Positions 1 to 10,438 of a stretch of 59,990 nucleotides of DNA are shown here, piece by piece; positions within the stretch are counted from its first letter, which is position 1; every line of letters starts with the position of its first letter. Under the pieces are notes generated by a model, which ran no database searches, was not told where the DNA came from, and worked only from the letters and a program-made list of their open reading frames with translations. Both the position numbers and the translations under genes were made by a program. This DNA comes from Dissophora ornata (lineage: Eukaryota; Mortierellomycota; Mortierellomycetes; Mortierellales; Mortierellaceae): NCBI GenBank assembly GCA_025201705.1, contig MU616669.1, positions 1-59,990 on the forward strand. The letters run 5' to 3'.

Positions 1-258
1 CACAGTCTGACCACCCCCAACCCCTATCGACAGCCTCTGCACACCATGTCTTCGTCGCACGTCCACCCCCCATCCTCCTCAAGCAATGTCTCTGTCAATC
101 CGGCACACTCTCCGTTTCATCACACTTGACGATCGCCTTTTCTTTCGTTTCGTGTGTCTGTCGGTACCCCGCATTTGTTCTGCATGCACTCCCTCCCCCC
201 CACATGTACAAATCATAACCCTTCTTTCTTCATATTTGTATATTTATATATGTGCAAT

Positions 259-1875
259 CTAATACTGTCTCTGATAGGGTCCGTCTTGCTGGAATCCGGG
301 TCCGGGTGGCGAAGGGCGAGACTTGGGATATGAGGGCGATCCTGGGTGTTGTCTCGAGTCCTGCTGGTGTTGTTGCGGATATGGAGGATAATTACCGCGA
401 TACGCAGGCGACATCGGCTGAGGCGAGTAAGGACCACCACCGCCGCGTCCATTAGGGGAGTAGGGTGACGAGGCTGTGGGAGGGTACGCATCGCGAGGAT
501 GCTGTGCTGCATAGTTTGGATTATAATAGCTGCCAGAAACCTGGGATCGGTCATCGGAATATTCTTCAGAGTATGCGCTCGCTGCATATGGATCTACCCT
601 TGCCAAGGGTGACCGAGGCGAATAAGGTTCTTGTCCTGGACCTCGAGGAGGAGGGGGCCCGTTGCGCTGCTGTTGCTGCTGCAGACGAGGATCATTAGGA
701 CCATTTTGGTACTTGTTGCCATTGAACGGCGACGGACTGGATATGGGAGGAAGCGAGGGCATCATCGACACTGTCGACTCTGAGATGGCCAGCGAGTGCA
801 TGTGGTCTGGCTGAGAACGGTTCGAGCGATCATTCTCAATATACAACATATCAACTGAGCCAATACTCTGCTTATGACCCATCATCATGTTGTTGTGGGC
901 TTGTTGGGCCTGCTCCATTGTCAAATAGGCACTGTCACTATCAGACACGTACGAAGAACGACGACTGTCACTTGGCGGCAGCTTGCGCGCATCAGGCACA
1001 GGGTTTTTTTTGACATATGCATCTGGGGAATCGAGCCCTCGAAGGTCGCGTCGGGGATCGATATCCTCTTTACCCAAGTAATATTCGGGTGCTGGGGTCA
1101 AGTTGCCATGCATAGCGTCCTTGGGCCGAGGTGCGGGGCGCTGAGCACCAATAGGACCCTCCGCCTTGTGATCGGCACCGCCATAGTAGTCGCTGACGAG
1201 GTTGTCGTCATAGGAGCTGCTAGGAGGTAGTTCCTGGAATGGAGGTGGCGGTCTAGGTGGGCTATTACCACCGTATCCACCCTTACTAGGACCAGGTGGA
1301 CTATTGTTACCGCTGTTGTTGTTGTTGTTATCCTGTTTGCTGAGGTTCTTGTGCAGAGCGCTTCCCGGTTGAGCAAAGAGCTCGTCCCTCATCCCTGGCC
1401 GGAACTGTTGCTGTTCGCGGAACTGAGCCTCTGGGCGGTGAGCAGGCATAGCTGGGATACCGCCCTCAGGCGCCAACGCCATGGGTCCTGAGATAGCATT
1501 GTGTGTTGAACGAGGGGCGTTCGTTATGACCGGGGCACCACCTTTTTCGCCCTTTGAAGACGCCTCCACAGTACCGACAGCAGTCCTCTTACGCCTCTTG
1601 TAGCACAAGACCCCCACAAGAGCCAGCAGAAGCAATACGCCTGCACCAATGGCCCCCATGACGGCAACAGGCAACCCCCCTGCCTCCTTGGCTGCTGCTG
1701 TGGGTGTTTGTGTGGCAGCAGTGCTTGTGGTGGTGACAGTGATGGAACGCGCTGTCGTACGGGAGCGAGCTGATTGGCTGGTGGTCGCTCTAGCAGTCCC
1801 CGTCGTCACCTCCTTGGCAGTGGTGTGAACCGCGGTGGTGGGGTGAACCGCGGCGGTGGTAGTACGGTCGGCCAT
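259..1875 (-). CDS. single-pass membrane protein with Thr-rich short ectodomain and Pro-rich cytoplasmic tail
   Basis: One uninterrupted 538-codon frame. Residues 1-65 are almost entirely Thr, Ala and Ser, as in a mucin-like O-glycosylated segment. Residues 67-91 form one hydrophobic span followed at once by a basic stop-transfer cluster (YKRRKR). The remaining 440 residues are disordered, rich in Pro, Gly, Ser, Asn and Gln, with many PPxP-like stretches that could bind SH3 domains. No signal peptide precedes the span, so the protein would be a reverse signal-anchor type. The plan (S/T-rich outside, one span, long disordered tail) is that of fungal Mid2/Wsc/Skg6/Axl2-type surface proteins, but I see no WSC or other named domain and the ectodomain is short for a wall sensor. 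The ATG at 1875 is the first in frame; a 5' exon encoding a signal peptide cannot be excluded. Function not assigned. Confidence 0.75.
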   Translation of the reverse strand: MADRTTTAAVHPTTAVHTTAKEVTTGTARATTSQSARSRTTARSITVTTTSTAATQTPTAAAKEAGGLPVAVMGAIGAGVLLLLALVGVLCYKRRKRTAVGTVEASSKGEKGGAPVITNAPRSTHNAISGPMALAPEGGIPAMPAHRPEAQFREQQQFRPGMRDELFAQPGSALHKNLSKQDNNNNNSGNNSPPGPSKGGYGGNSPPRPPPPFQELPPSSSYDDNLVSDYYGGADHKAEGPIGAQRPAPRPKDAMHGNLTPAPEYYLGKEDIDPRRDLRGLDSPDAYVKKNPVPDARKLPPSDSRRSSYVSDSDSAYLTMEQAQQAHNNMMMGHKQSIGSVDMLYIENDRSNRSQPDHMHSLAISESTVSMMPSLPPISSPSPFNGNKYQNGPNDPRLQQQQQRNGPPPPRGPGQEPYSPRSPLARVDPYAASAYSEEYSDDRSQVSGSYYNPNYAAQHPRDAYPPTASSPYSPNGRGGGGPYSPQPMSPAYRGNYPPYPQQHQQDSRQHPGSPSYPKSRPSPPGPGFQQDGPYQRQY

Positions 1876-2875
1876 GCTTTTGTGTTGTCGAGTAAAGGAA
1901 GTGTTTTATGCAAGGGAGAAGGGAAGAGGCATGGGATAGCTACAGAGGCAGAGGCGAGTGTGGGAGTGAGTGGGGAGGACGCGGGGCGAGAGGGAGCTGG
2001 AGGGGAGGAGCCGGATGTCTTTCAATCCGGGTATGGGCACCACTAGGTGGGGAGGGAGAGGGGGGAGAGAGAGGGTGAGGGTGAGGGTGAGGGGATGAGG
2101 GGATGAGAGATGAGAAAGAAGCAGTGGGATGACGATTAGATCGATTGCATGGTGCAGGCAAAAATACACATATAGTTTGCGGGTGTTGGTGGTGTGAGCG
2201 CAGGTCAATTGCTTATTGCTTATTGCAATTGCTGACATGTGTGGTTACTGCAAGAATGTCGCCCGTCTTTGGGCCTCGATTCATTGGCGTGGGTTTGCTC
2301 TCCACCTGTCCACAACAGAGCCCGCATGCTCGGGCTGAGGCCGAAGGAAGGGCTAGAAACATCTCTCTGTCCAATAAATGTGAGCGCTAAGTGACAAGAC
2401 GAGTCCACCGCGGACTGTAGACTATTCTGCCGTGGCGATAGGTAACACCTAATGTCGGAGCATGTGTTTCTCTGCCATGAAGACGCAAGAGAACGTTTGC
2501 TCAGTGCTGCACGAGATATGTGTGCTGCCAGGTCAGTAATCCACGTGTGCTGCATGGACATGGTCCCATGCATGCAACTTTCGCGATCACAGGAAAAGCG
2601 CTACCAATTCTGCAGCGCTGACAAGTGCTACCGCTGATTGGCTGACTGTGACCCACTGTGACATCGCGAATGTGCGCAAAAGCGCCATTTTTTTTTCCTA
2701 GTTGCTGCTCCGCCCCTTCAGATCATGAATGGGTCTCTCCTTTCCTTGACCGACGACAATGACTAAAAAGAAGACAACGCGAACCCCTTGTTGGATGTAT
2801 AAGAGCCATTAACCGACGTCATTCCCGACCCCGCTTCGTCTTTCGTTTTGTTTATTTATACTCTTCTTCCTTCAG
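1876..2875. promoter_or_regulatory. divergent intergenic region between membrane protein and photolyase
   Basis: About 1 kb lies between two divergent start codons. It holds a purine-rich tract at 2047-2110 with a G-quadruplex-type pattern at 2073-2094 and, around 2129-2146, several closely spaced GAT triplets of the kind GATA/white-collar factors bind. The latter is weak evidence, noted only because photolyase genes are often light-induced. No coding potential is convincing here; short open frames are low-complexity Ser/Pro/Leu translations of the purine tract. Confidence 0.4.
2073..2094 (+). other. putative G-quadruplex motif
   Basis: Four G-runs (2073-2075, 2079-2081, 2085-2087, 2091-2094) are separated by three identical TGA loops. 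This satisfies the usual G3+N1-7 pattern with very short loops. It lies about 200 bp upstream of the start codon of the minus-strand membrane protein gene, on the strand opposite to that gene's coding strand. Confidence 0.55.
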
Positions 2876-5159
2876 ATGCCCACTTCTGCAGCACTCTCAA
2901 TTCGTTTGCCATCGTATCTTCTTCAGACCTCCTCCCTTTGTTCCACGCCTTGCCGTCACTTGTTCTCTTCGTTTTCTCACTCAGCACTTAACCTATCCAA
3001 TCAACTCTGCAAATCCACCCCTGTCCCCCTCAAACAAAATATGCCTTCCCACAAAAAGAGATCCGCTAATGAAGTTGACGTTGAGAACACCAACAATAAC
3101 AACCCGCTCGAAGAAGAGTTCCAGAAGCGCATTTCGGGTTCTTCTTACAATGAAATCACCTCCAGCAACTCGAGTGGACCGCCCTCAAAGATTCAGAGAA
3201 GCAATCCCACCGACATATCCCTACTTTCCTCTCAAACCACGGATCATGACGGGATGGTGGCCGTCAAGGAGGAAGAGGAGGGACAGAACAACGCGGGCCC
3301 CACCATCACAAAAAACTCCCTCATGTGGTTTAGAAACGATCTCCGATTACAGGATAACAGTGCTCTGTACGAGGCATCGATGCGCTCCAAGGTTGGGGCA
3401 AAGAACCTCATCACCCTGTTTATTATCTCTCAGGAAGAATGGGACGAGCACGACGAGGCGCCAGTCAAGATCGACTTTTGGATGAGAAACCTCGTCAGTT
3501 TGAAAGAAAAACTGGACAAATTGGCAATTCCACTGATTGTCAAGACTGCGAAGCACAAGACTGACGTCGTGGACGTTGTGCAATCAGTAGTTCGCGAAAT
3601 GGAGATCAGCCATGTGTTCTGGAACGCAGATCTAATGATTGACGAGAAGAGAAGGGACAAAGCTGTGAGGAAAGCGCTACAACAGATGAAAGTTCGCGTC
3701 GAAGAATGTGACAACCAATGTATCATCAACCCTGTGGATGTTAGGACCAAGGTGAATGAACAACCATGGAGATTCTATATCCGCGTCGAAAACGAAGGGG
3801 TAGATCAAAATCTTATGTTCCCAGGATCACACCACCCATTTTAGACTGGAAACCCGTATGCCGTCTTCACGCCATTTTACAACACCTGGTGCAAGCTTAT
3901 CGAAACCGAGTCTCATTACTTGGACTTGTCCGAGGAACCTGACGCAAACCCACCAGAGGCAAAGGAGCTTTTCGCAGAGTATTTCAAGGCAACGGTTCCG
4001 TCATCCTATCCACATGATCTGGACGTAGATGAGATCAAGCGCCTTTACCCTGCAGGGGAAGAGGAAGCGCGCAGCAGGCTGGATACCTTCTTAAGGACCA
4101 AAGCCAAAGACTACCATCAGGGCAGAGATGTACCATATCAGGAAGGTACCAGTGTTATAAGCCCTTATCTTTCTGCTGGCGTTATCACTGGGCGTCAATG
4201 TGTAGTAGCCGCCCGGGCAGCGAATAAGAACAAGATTACAACTGGAGACGAGGGGACCAAGTCCTGGATCAAAGAGCTCGGCTGGAGGGTATGTATTATT
4301 GTTACGAGAATTAGCCTGTCGTGGGATACCGCGCTTACTCTAGACATCTAATCTATTTCTACACTCCAGGAGTTTTACAAGAACATACTCGTATCGTTCC
4401 CACGCGTATGCATGAACCGTGCCTTTCAACCAAAGACAGAGAAAATTAAATGGAACGAGAACAAGGAGCACTTTCAGAGGTGGTGCGAGGGTAAGACTGG
4501 ATTTCCCATTGTCGATGCTGGCATGCGACAATTGAATTCGGTCGGATACATGCACAACCGCCTACGCATGATTACCGCGTGCTTCCTCGCCAAGGACCTG
4601 CTTATCGACTGGCGTATGGGCGAACGGTACTTTATGCGCAGACTAATTGACGGCGATCTGGCCTCCAACAATGGCGGTTGGCAATGGGTAATATGTAGCA
4701 CACATACCGGTATCAATTTGACGTAGTATCGCCTTGAAGCGCCGTCTAATATATCACTTCCTTGTTTTTAGAGCGCCTCTACTGGAACGGACGCTCAACC
4801 ATATTTCCGCGTGTTCAATCCACTCTTGCAATCGCAGCGATTTGATTCCAAAGGAGGATATATCCGAAAATGGGTACCAGAGCTTCGAAATCTGAGTGAC
4901 AAGCAAATTCATGATCCGTACCATCTACTGGGCTCCAAGGAATTCTCCAAGCTCGGGTAAACTACAGAGTTCAAACATCTTTGATCAAGCGCTTTGTTTT
5001 CTGGAAAAGTTATGTCTTGGCTATACTACTAACTGTATTTTCTCGTTATTGCTGTTTTGGTATATTCATGTCAACAGATACCCCAAGCCCATCGTGGACC
5101 ATGCTGCTGCAAAGAAGAAATATGTCGACGAGTTCAAGCGCGTTCTTGCTCTCGAATAG
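2876..5159 (+). CDS. PHR1: class I CPD photolyase (deoxyribodipyrimidine photo-lyase)
   Basis: Five exons: 2876-3751, 3845-4288, 4370-4687, 4772-4956, 5078-5159, all GT-AG, giving 634 aa. The photolyase fold starts near residue 147 ([11 protein letters not shown]) with the Rossmann-like antenna domain, followed by the helical FAD domain. Typical signatures are ELGWREFYKNIL and, spanning the exon 3/4 junction, [18 protein letters not shown], which is the class I CPD form rather than the (6-4) form. The enzyme uses FAD and blue light to split cyclobutane pyrimidine dimers. The first 55 residues contain no Asp or Glu and are rich in Ser, Leu and scattered Arg, like a mitochondrial presequence. 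A second in-frame ATG at 3041 (Met56) is followed by a basic HKKR patch, as expected for a nuclear form. The gene converges on the Artemis-like gene, 79 bp away. Confidence 0.95.
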
Positions 5160-5238
5160 ATGATATTATTATATGCACATGATATGTCGCTCTACATCCT
5201 AGCCGTCTTGATTTTTGGGGTTTTTTTTCCGCTCTCCG

Positions 5239-8200
5239 TTACGTGTCGAATAAACCACCACCACCACCACAGCCCTCGACTCGATCCCCATCATCATCAC
5301 TGCTTTCGATCAGAATCACTTCCTTTCCATCATCCATTGCCACGGTTCTTGCTCTCTTGGCACCTCGCATCGTCGAAAAGTGCCGCTTAGGTGCACGCTG
5401 TAGACCATGTCGCGGATCGGTTTGTGTGCGTGTCAGCTGTGCAGTACTGATCGGTGTAGTTGATCCATTCGGTTGAGTTGTTCGAGTCGGTTGTAAAGGA
5501 GGGGACCAAGCCAGCTGTGCAAAGATGCTCTTGATAGGCTCCTGGGCTCTTTTGCGTGATGATACCGTTGAAGAAGTATAGGAAACCAACGCCGATAACA
5601 GTGGTGGTGGTAGGATAACGGAATCAAGGCGTGGCTTTGACGGACTATCGCCCAAGTCTATCTTGCAATCATGACCGCTGGGCCGGAGTGGGGGCGTCCT
5701 CAGGAGTGATGGCATGGAATATAAAAGACCCTGCTGAATAGCATCGAGCGATGAAAACGGAGGGGAGAATATGCTAGAGATTGGTATGTGCTCGGTGGTT
5801 AGAGCTGCTTCAATCTCAGCATTCATCTGAGCGATGACTGGTTTGGACAAGGGAGCTGGAGTCGGTACTGGTACGGGCACCAGTAAGGGTGGTAGGTTGG
5901 GAATAGACCCTGACTCAGGTGAGTCCGGGTATGTAGTGTCTCTGAAAATGTTTTCTGTGAAAGAGGTGAGACTGGGTATAAAGTCTGGGCTAGAGCTGAG
6001 GTATCCTTCTGATGTTCGAGAACGGGTTGATTGCACGTCCCAACGCTCCTCCTCGTCTTCCGATTCTTCTACGATCTCGAGACCTAGTTCAAGAGTACTC
6101 TGATCGCGCCATGCCTCTGCAGTAGGTGTATCCTCCTCTTTCTTTCCACTATCGCCTTTGTGTACATTTATCTCGTCAGCGACAGATTCTAACCCGTTTA
6201 AAATTAGGGACCGAGGTCCACCGCTCTGCCGACCAACATTGCTTTGCAAATCAAGACTGCTCTGAACCCCGCTGTATTGCAATTCTGTGCCTTCGCCTGT
6301 TGTATGCTCCTCGTCCTGTGTCATGACCGTGCCTCTCTCGCTCTCCAACCACCACTTTCGCTTTCTCTCAATCGCCTCCAGATCCAACGACAATGGTCCT
6401 TCATCCATCGTGGAATCTTCTATTAAACCACCTTTGTCTAATTCCTCTTCTAGACTCGCGGTATTTCGAAGCTGTCGCCTCAACCTATCCATTTTTTTCC
6501 GTAAATGATTTGACCTGGGCGACAAGATAGCAATAGGTGCTGTCGTTTTACCATTTGCTTCATAGCCACTAGGTATTCTATTCTCATCATCACCGTCATC
6601 CAAGACAACCATTACTCCGGCATTGAGGTCTCCTTGTCTAACGTTGGCGGGGTGAATCCCTTGGATCTCGTCATTCATATCCAAGACGTTATATCCACCT
6701 TTGGCATGATGAAAACTTTGAAAGTCGGTCGAAATTCCATCGGCGAGACAGGGCCACCTTCGATCCTTATATTCTTCCACATCTAATGAGAAGGACTTTG
6801 CAGGCATACTCTGAGCCAGCAGAGCAACGATCTCGCGGTTGGATCTGAAAAATGTCCCGAATGTGATGTCACGGTGAAGGACACATGGAAAGATAGCGCG
6901 AGGTGATACCAGTTTCACGAGCTGCTGTAGTTCTGACAGGGACGCGTGGCAGGCATAATTAATGTACTAAAAAAAAGTTTGCAGAACAAATCCACGAAAA
7001 TTAGGCACCAAAAAAAAAAAAAAAATCGTCGCAAGCGCTTTGGAAGAAAAGGAGAATAGCATGGACTTACATAGCACAGATCATCCCTCTTTCCAATACT
7101 AGGTGGTAACCGTTCTTTGATCTTGAAGGAATAATCCCTTCCGACGACTTTTCCTTGCGCAAGGATATTATCTCCCTCCCGTTGCCGTTCTCCTTCTCTT
7201 TCTTTCTGCAACATTGCCGAAAACCATGCGACGTTGGGCTGGATCCGAATCAGCTCTCTCACCGAGGAATGCTCTCCGCCCGCACCACCATATCCACATG
7301 TCGGTCCCAGCCGACAGGAATGGAATCTGACAGACGTTCCATCGAGGGTCAGATGAGGCAGGATCTTTGGGTGAATCATATCATCGATGGCCTCGTACAA
7401 CTCGTACAAGTAAGGAGAGACATGGATCTTTGTGTGGAACGCCTTGGAGAGACCAATCCAGATATCTTCATAGCCAAATGTCCACGCATCAATGTAGTAA
7501 TGAGCAAGACGAGGTCTGCGGTTGATAAAGTTGATCAAGTCGGAGACTACAAATTCCTGTCATAGAAAAAAAAAAAAAAAAACAAGATCAACATCGACAT
7601 CGACATATACTGGCGCAAAATTTTTTTTGGCGTTTTTGAAAGAAAAAACGTGCTCTGCTCGGGAACTCTTTCAAGGCTTGGTGACAGCATGTCGTGTCGA
7701 GGTACAGCCGGTCAATTTGGTGAGTTGAGGACGAGAAAATCGGGATTGCCCTCAACCCTTGAAGATCCACGGCCTCGTTCCTGGCATCGCCCGTGTACAA
7801 AATACAAGACCGGTCGTCCTGCAATAGAAACATTACGGCACCTGGACAATGGTGAGCCGGGATAAGACTCAGTCTTGCTCGTCTCCCAGTTCCAAGGTCC
7901 AGGTAGTGTGCGACATCGGTTGTAAGTGGCCTCTGATAGAATCAATTGATACATGGAGCACCATCCGCTGAGAAGTGTTAAAAAAGAAAATTCCTCAAAA
8001 GACCCAGATTGCCAATTGAAAAATTATCACTATCGTACCAAAAATGCTTTCAAATGGGTGTACTTGCGCTGCAAGACCCGATCCCGTCCTGACTCAAATG
8101 CGACCTGTTTGGACTTTGAGGCAAGCATCTGCAGCCATTTGGCGGTGATTTGGGAGCAGTAAATAGGTGCGTCCCAGGTCCTGGCTGCTAGCCCTGTGAG

Positions 8201-8311
8201 GTGGTCGCCATGGACATGGGAGAGTAGGTAGATGCTGACTCCTGGACGGATCTTGAAGTTATCAATTGCAACAGTAGGGAACTCTCGGATGAGTCCGTCA
8301 AAGGTTGACAT
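5239..8311 (-). CDS. Artemis/SNM1-family metallo-beta-lactamase DNA nuclease (DCLRE1C-like)
   Basis: Four exons on the minus strand: 8311-8039, 7932-7654, 7556-7071, 6966-5239; 921 aa. The start resembles Artemis (MSTFDGL...). Residues 32-37 are the HxHxDH motif (HVHGDH), residues 116-122 PAHHCPG supply another metal histidine, and TGD at 138-140 the bridging aspartate. Exon 3 carries the beta-CASP part, and the join exon3/exon4 restores a conserved YxNYACHASLSEL segment. The C-terminal 500 residues are acidic and disordered, ending in a basic/acidic tail. Family members open hairpins in non-homologous end joining or process cross-links; the resemblance is closest to Artemis, but SNM1 paralogues cannot be excluded. 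Intron 2 (7653-7557) appears to use a GC donor: splicing there gives a gapless alignment with Artemis (EFPSR joined to EFVVSD), while nearby GT donors do not keep frame. Confidence 0.88.
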
Positions 8312-9670
8312 TAGGATGAGGAAGGTTCATGGGAAGGGGTGAGGACTATGAATGCGATGAATGCACGGTGTGAGATTCGTGAGATTCGGAGTGCTGTGCC
8401 CAACGAGAAAAAATGGCAAGGCAGTGGCAAGTAAACCTTAAATCACAACATGCCATCTACAGCTCGCAGGAAACCTTGAAGCCTTGAGGGTAGGAGTAAA
8501 GATCCTGCAGGTTTGGCCGGCGCAGGACATTTGCCGCAGATTGAGACTAAAGTCCATGGCAGGGCCATGGAGGCGGTTTTTCAAGAGATTACGATGTGTG
8601 TAGTAAACAACGGACGCAAAGTCATCTTTCGCAATTATTGGTGGCGGTTAATTCGGGTGAAGCTGGGGCATCGGGCAAGGATTTCTTGAGTTGGCGCGCG
8701 GCGCAAAAAGGACGGCATCGGAAGACGTAGTCAGAAAAGAATAGGGACAAGAGGAGGAGACAGTAGACGCAGGCCCAATAAAGTGGAGCTGGCGTCATAG
8801 AAGTGGGTTTGTTCAAGGAAATATATTTATTGAGGAACTCGGGTTACTTATTTATACTAAACTACATTGGGGTTGGGGGCGTCATGGCGACTCATGGCTT
8901 GTCAGCAGGGACTCATGGATTGCTTGGAGCCCACATGGGGCCTGCGCGTTGTAAATTCTGTGAATGCTTCCGCTACCGAGGGTGAATCAGTAAGAATGGA
9001 AACAGAAAATTTCAACAAATGAGGGAATGGCAGCTGGAAAAGTATGCAGGGGTTCATCGGGAATAGTGAGAATAGGACCAGTACCCATGCTGAAAATATG
9101 AAGACAAATATTGAACGAAGTTGCTTCTTTCGCAAGTTTCTCCACCACGTCTTGCGGACGTGGAAAATTTGAAGAGTTGAGGTTTCGGCAGGAAGTGTAA
9201 TATAGAATGAGGTTGCTTGAAGGGTTTGTAAGACTTTTAAACAGGCACCATCTCCACCGTCGGATCCGAGGCGGCAAAATGGCGTTCGCGACTTATTCTG
9301 GGTTTAGGCGATCCCACATGGCGAGCAAAATTTCACGTCTAATGCAGGCGTGCGGAATAAAGTGATTGTCGCCTGGATTGGGGTTTTCTGGTGAGCCCTT
9401 GCAATGTTGCGTTCGAACTCGGTGTACTCAGAGCGATGCCAGAGTCGGACGTGCTCTTTTAGGTTCCTGAACGAGTTGATTTTTGCGCGGGAAAGTGCAT
9501 GTTGTGAAAGTATATGATGAGCATGACTGATTTTGGATATGAAAAAAAGGTGGTTGGGGATGGATGTCCTCCGGGTTCTGCTGCGGTTGGAAGTGGTCGC
9601 GGTGCCCTGGCTCTGCTAGTTGCACGAGCTGTCGTTCCAAGAAGGAGAGAGCCGCCTGGATGGTTTCCTT
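8312..9670. other. gene-free stretch upstream of the Artemis-like gene
   Basis: About 1.36 kb with no open frame that looks coding on either strand. It should hold the Artemis promoter near 8312-8600. Minus-strand sequence around 9428-9670 reads as the continuation of a UBA-like fragment (see the inverted repeat) without an intact gene. I see no RNA gene or transposon terminus. Confidence 0.5.
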
Positions 9671-9795
9671 GTCGAATCCAAGTTCCTGGATCTCAGAATG
9701 TTGGCCGCGACGTTGGAATTGAGGTCGAGAAGGTGTTGGTCTGCCGTGTATTGGTTAATGATTCGTGCGATCTCCGGGACGGCCATGGTGCCTGG
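9500..9795 (-). pseudogene. broken gene fragment with UBA-like helix pair
   Basis: Read on the minus strand, one frame gives a conserved run starting MAVPEIARIINQY and continuing to NSNVAANI; a different frame then continues with IQELGFDKETIQAALSFLE and LVQLAEPGH, which looks like a UBA or TAP-C type helical segment. The change of frame with no convincing intron suggests a decayed or partial gene. A second partial copy lies in the opposite orientation at 10016-10190 and diverges after the IQELGFD motif. The parent gene is not in this window. Confidence 0.4.
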
Positions 9796-10152
9796 ACTTA
9801 GTGCAGCCTGCGGGGTTGACATTCGATGGCCTACATGGTCTGTTTGACCTGTTGGGTGGAAACCCGGTCGGCGAGAAATGATGTGAATACGCACGCGCTT
9901 TCCGCTGGAAGGAAAAGTGTAGAGGACCGGTTTCCACCCAACAGGTTAAACAGACCATGCAGGCCATCCAACGCGCAAATCTCAACCCCGCAGGGCTGCA
10001 CAAAGTCCAAGCACCATGGCCGCCCCGGAGATCGCACGAATCATTAACCAATACAAGGCAGATCAACACCCTTTCGACCTCAATTCCAACGTCGCGGCCA
10101 ACATTCAGAGAACGCGGACCATCCACACATCCAGGAACTCGGATTCGACAGG
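9671..10152. repeat. imperfect inverted repeat (two arms of about 0.2 kb, 60-bp spacer)
   Basis: The left arm, about 9671-9867, is repeated in reverse orientation at about 9927-10152. Matching landmarks are GGTGGAAACCCGG against CCGGTTTCCACC at the inner ends, and GAATCCAAGTTCCTGG against CCAGGAACTCGGATTC at the outer ends. Identity by eye is about 85 percent; the right arm has two short insertions. Both arms encode the same peptide run, MAVPEIARIINQY in the left arm (minus) and MAAPEIARIINQY in the right arm (plus). Confidence 0.85.
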
Positions 10153-10438
10153 GGGGTGGCAGCAGAAAGACGAAGAAGGTTTAAGGTTGGAAAATCGCTT
10201 TTATTATTTTGTTTGATCTCAGGAACCGCTTGAGCTGCACTTCATGCGATGGCAACCACTCGGGACAAGGTGGAGCGCCCTCACTGTCATCCAAGTCATT
10301 CATTACGTCCAAGCACTGCATACCTCGTTGTCGCTCCGTGTACGACGGTCTAAAGCCACCTGCATCCAATAGATGAGCGTAACGCTGGCGTTCTTCTTGG
10401 ATGTGGTCTGAATTTGTCAAAATAGTTTTGGCACCACT
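10153..10438. other. stretch between inverted repeat and BTB duplication
   Basis: A minus-strand frame of 79 codons (10420-10181) uses varied amino acids but has no recognisable motif, no good start context and no homologue I know. It may be more debris of the same decayed gene as the inverted repeat. Nothing else seen. Confidence 0.3.

Noticed and set aside
1906..2238. 110-codon minus-strand frame upstream of the membrane protein
   Set aside because: Low-complexity Ser/Pro/Leu translation of the purine tract; no motif; more likely leader or promoter.
5834..6508. Plus-strand frames inside the Artemis-like last exon
   Set aside because: Shadows of the minus-strand coding frame, which has a domain-supported N-terminal continuation.
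9400..9440. GTTCGAAC-like tRNA T-loop
   Set aside because: No flanking acceptor stem, D-arm or anticodon arm could be paired.
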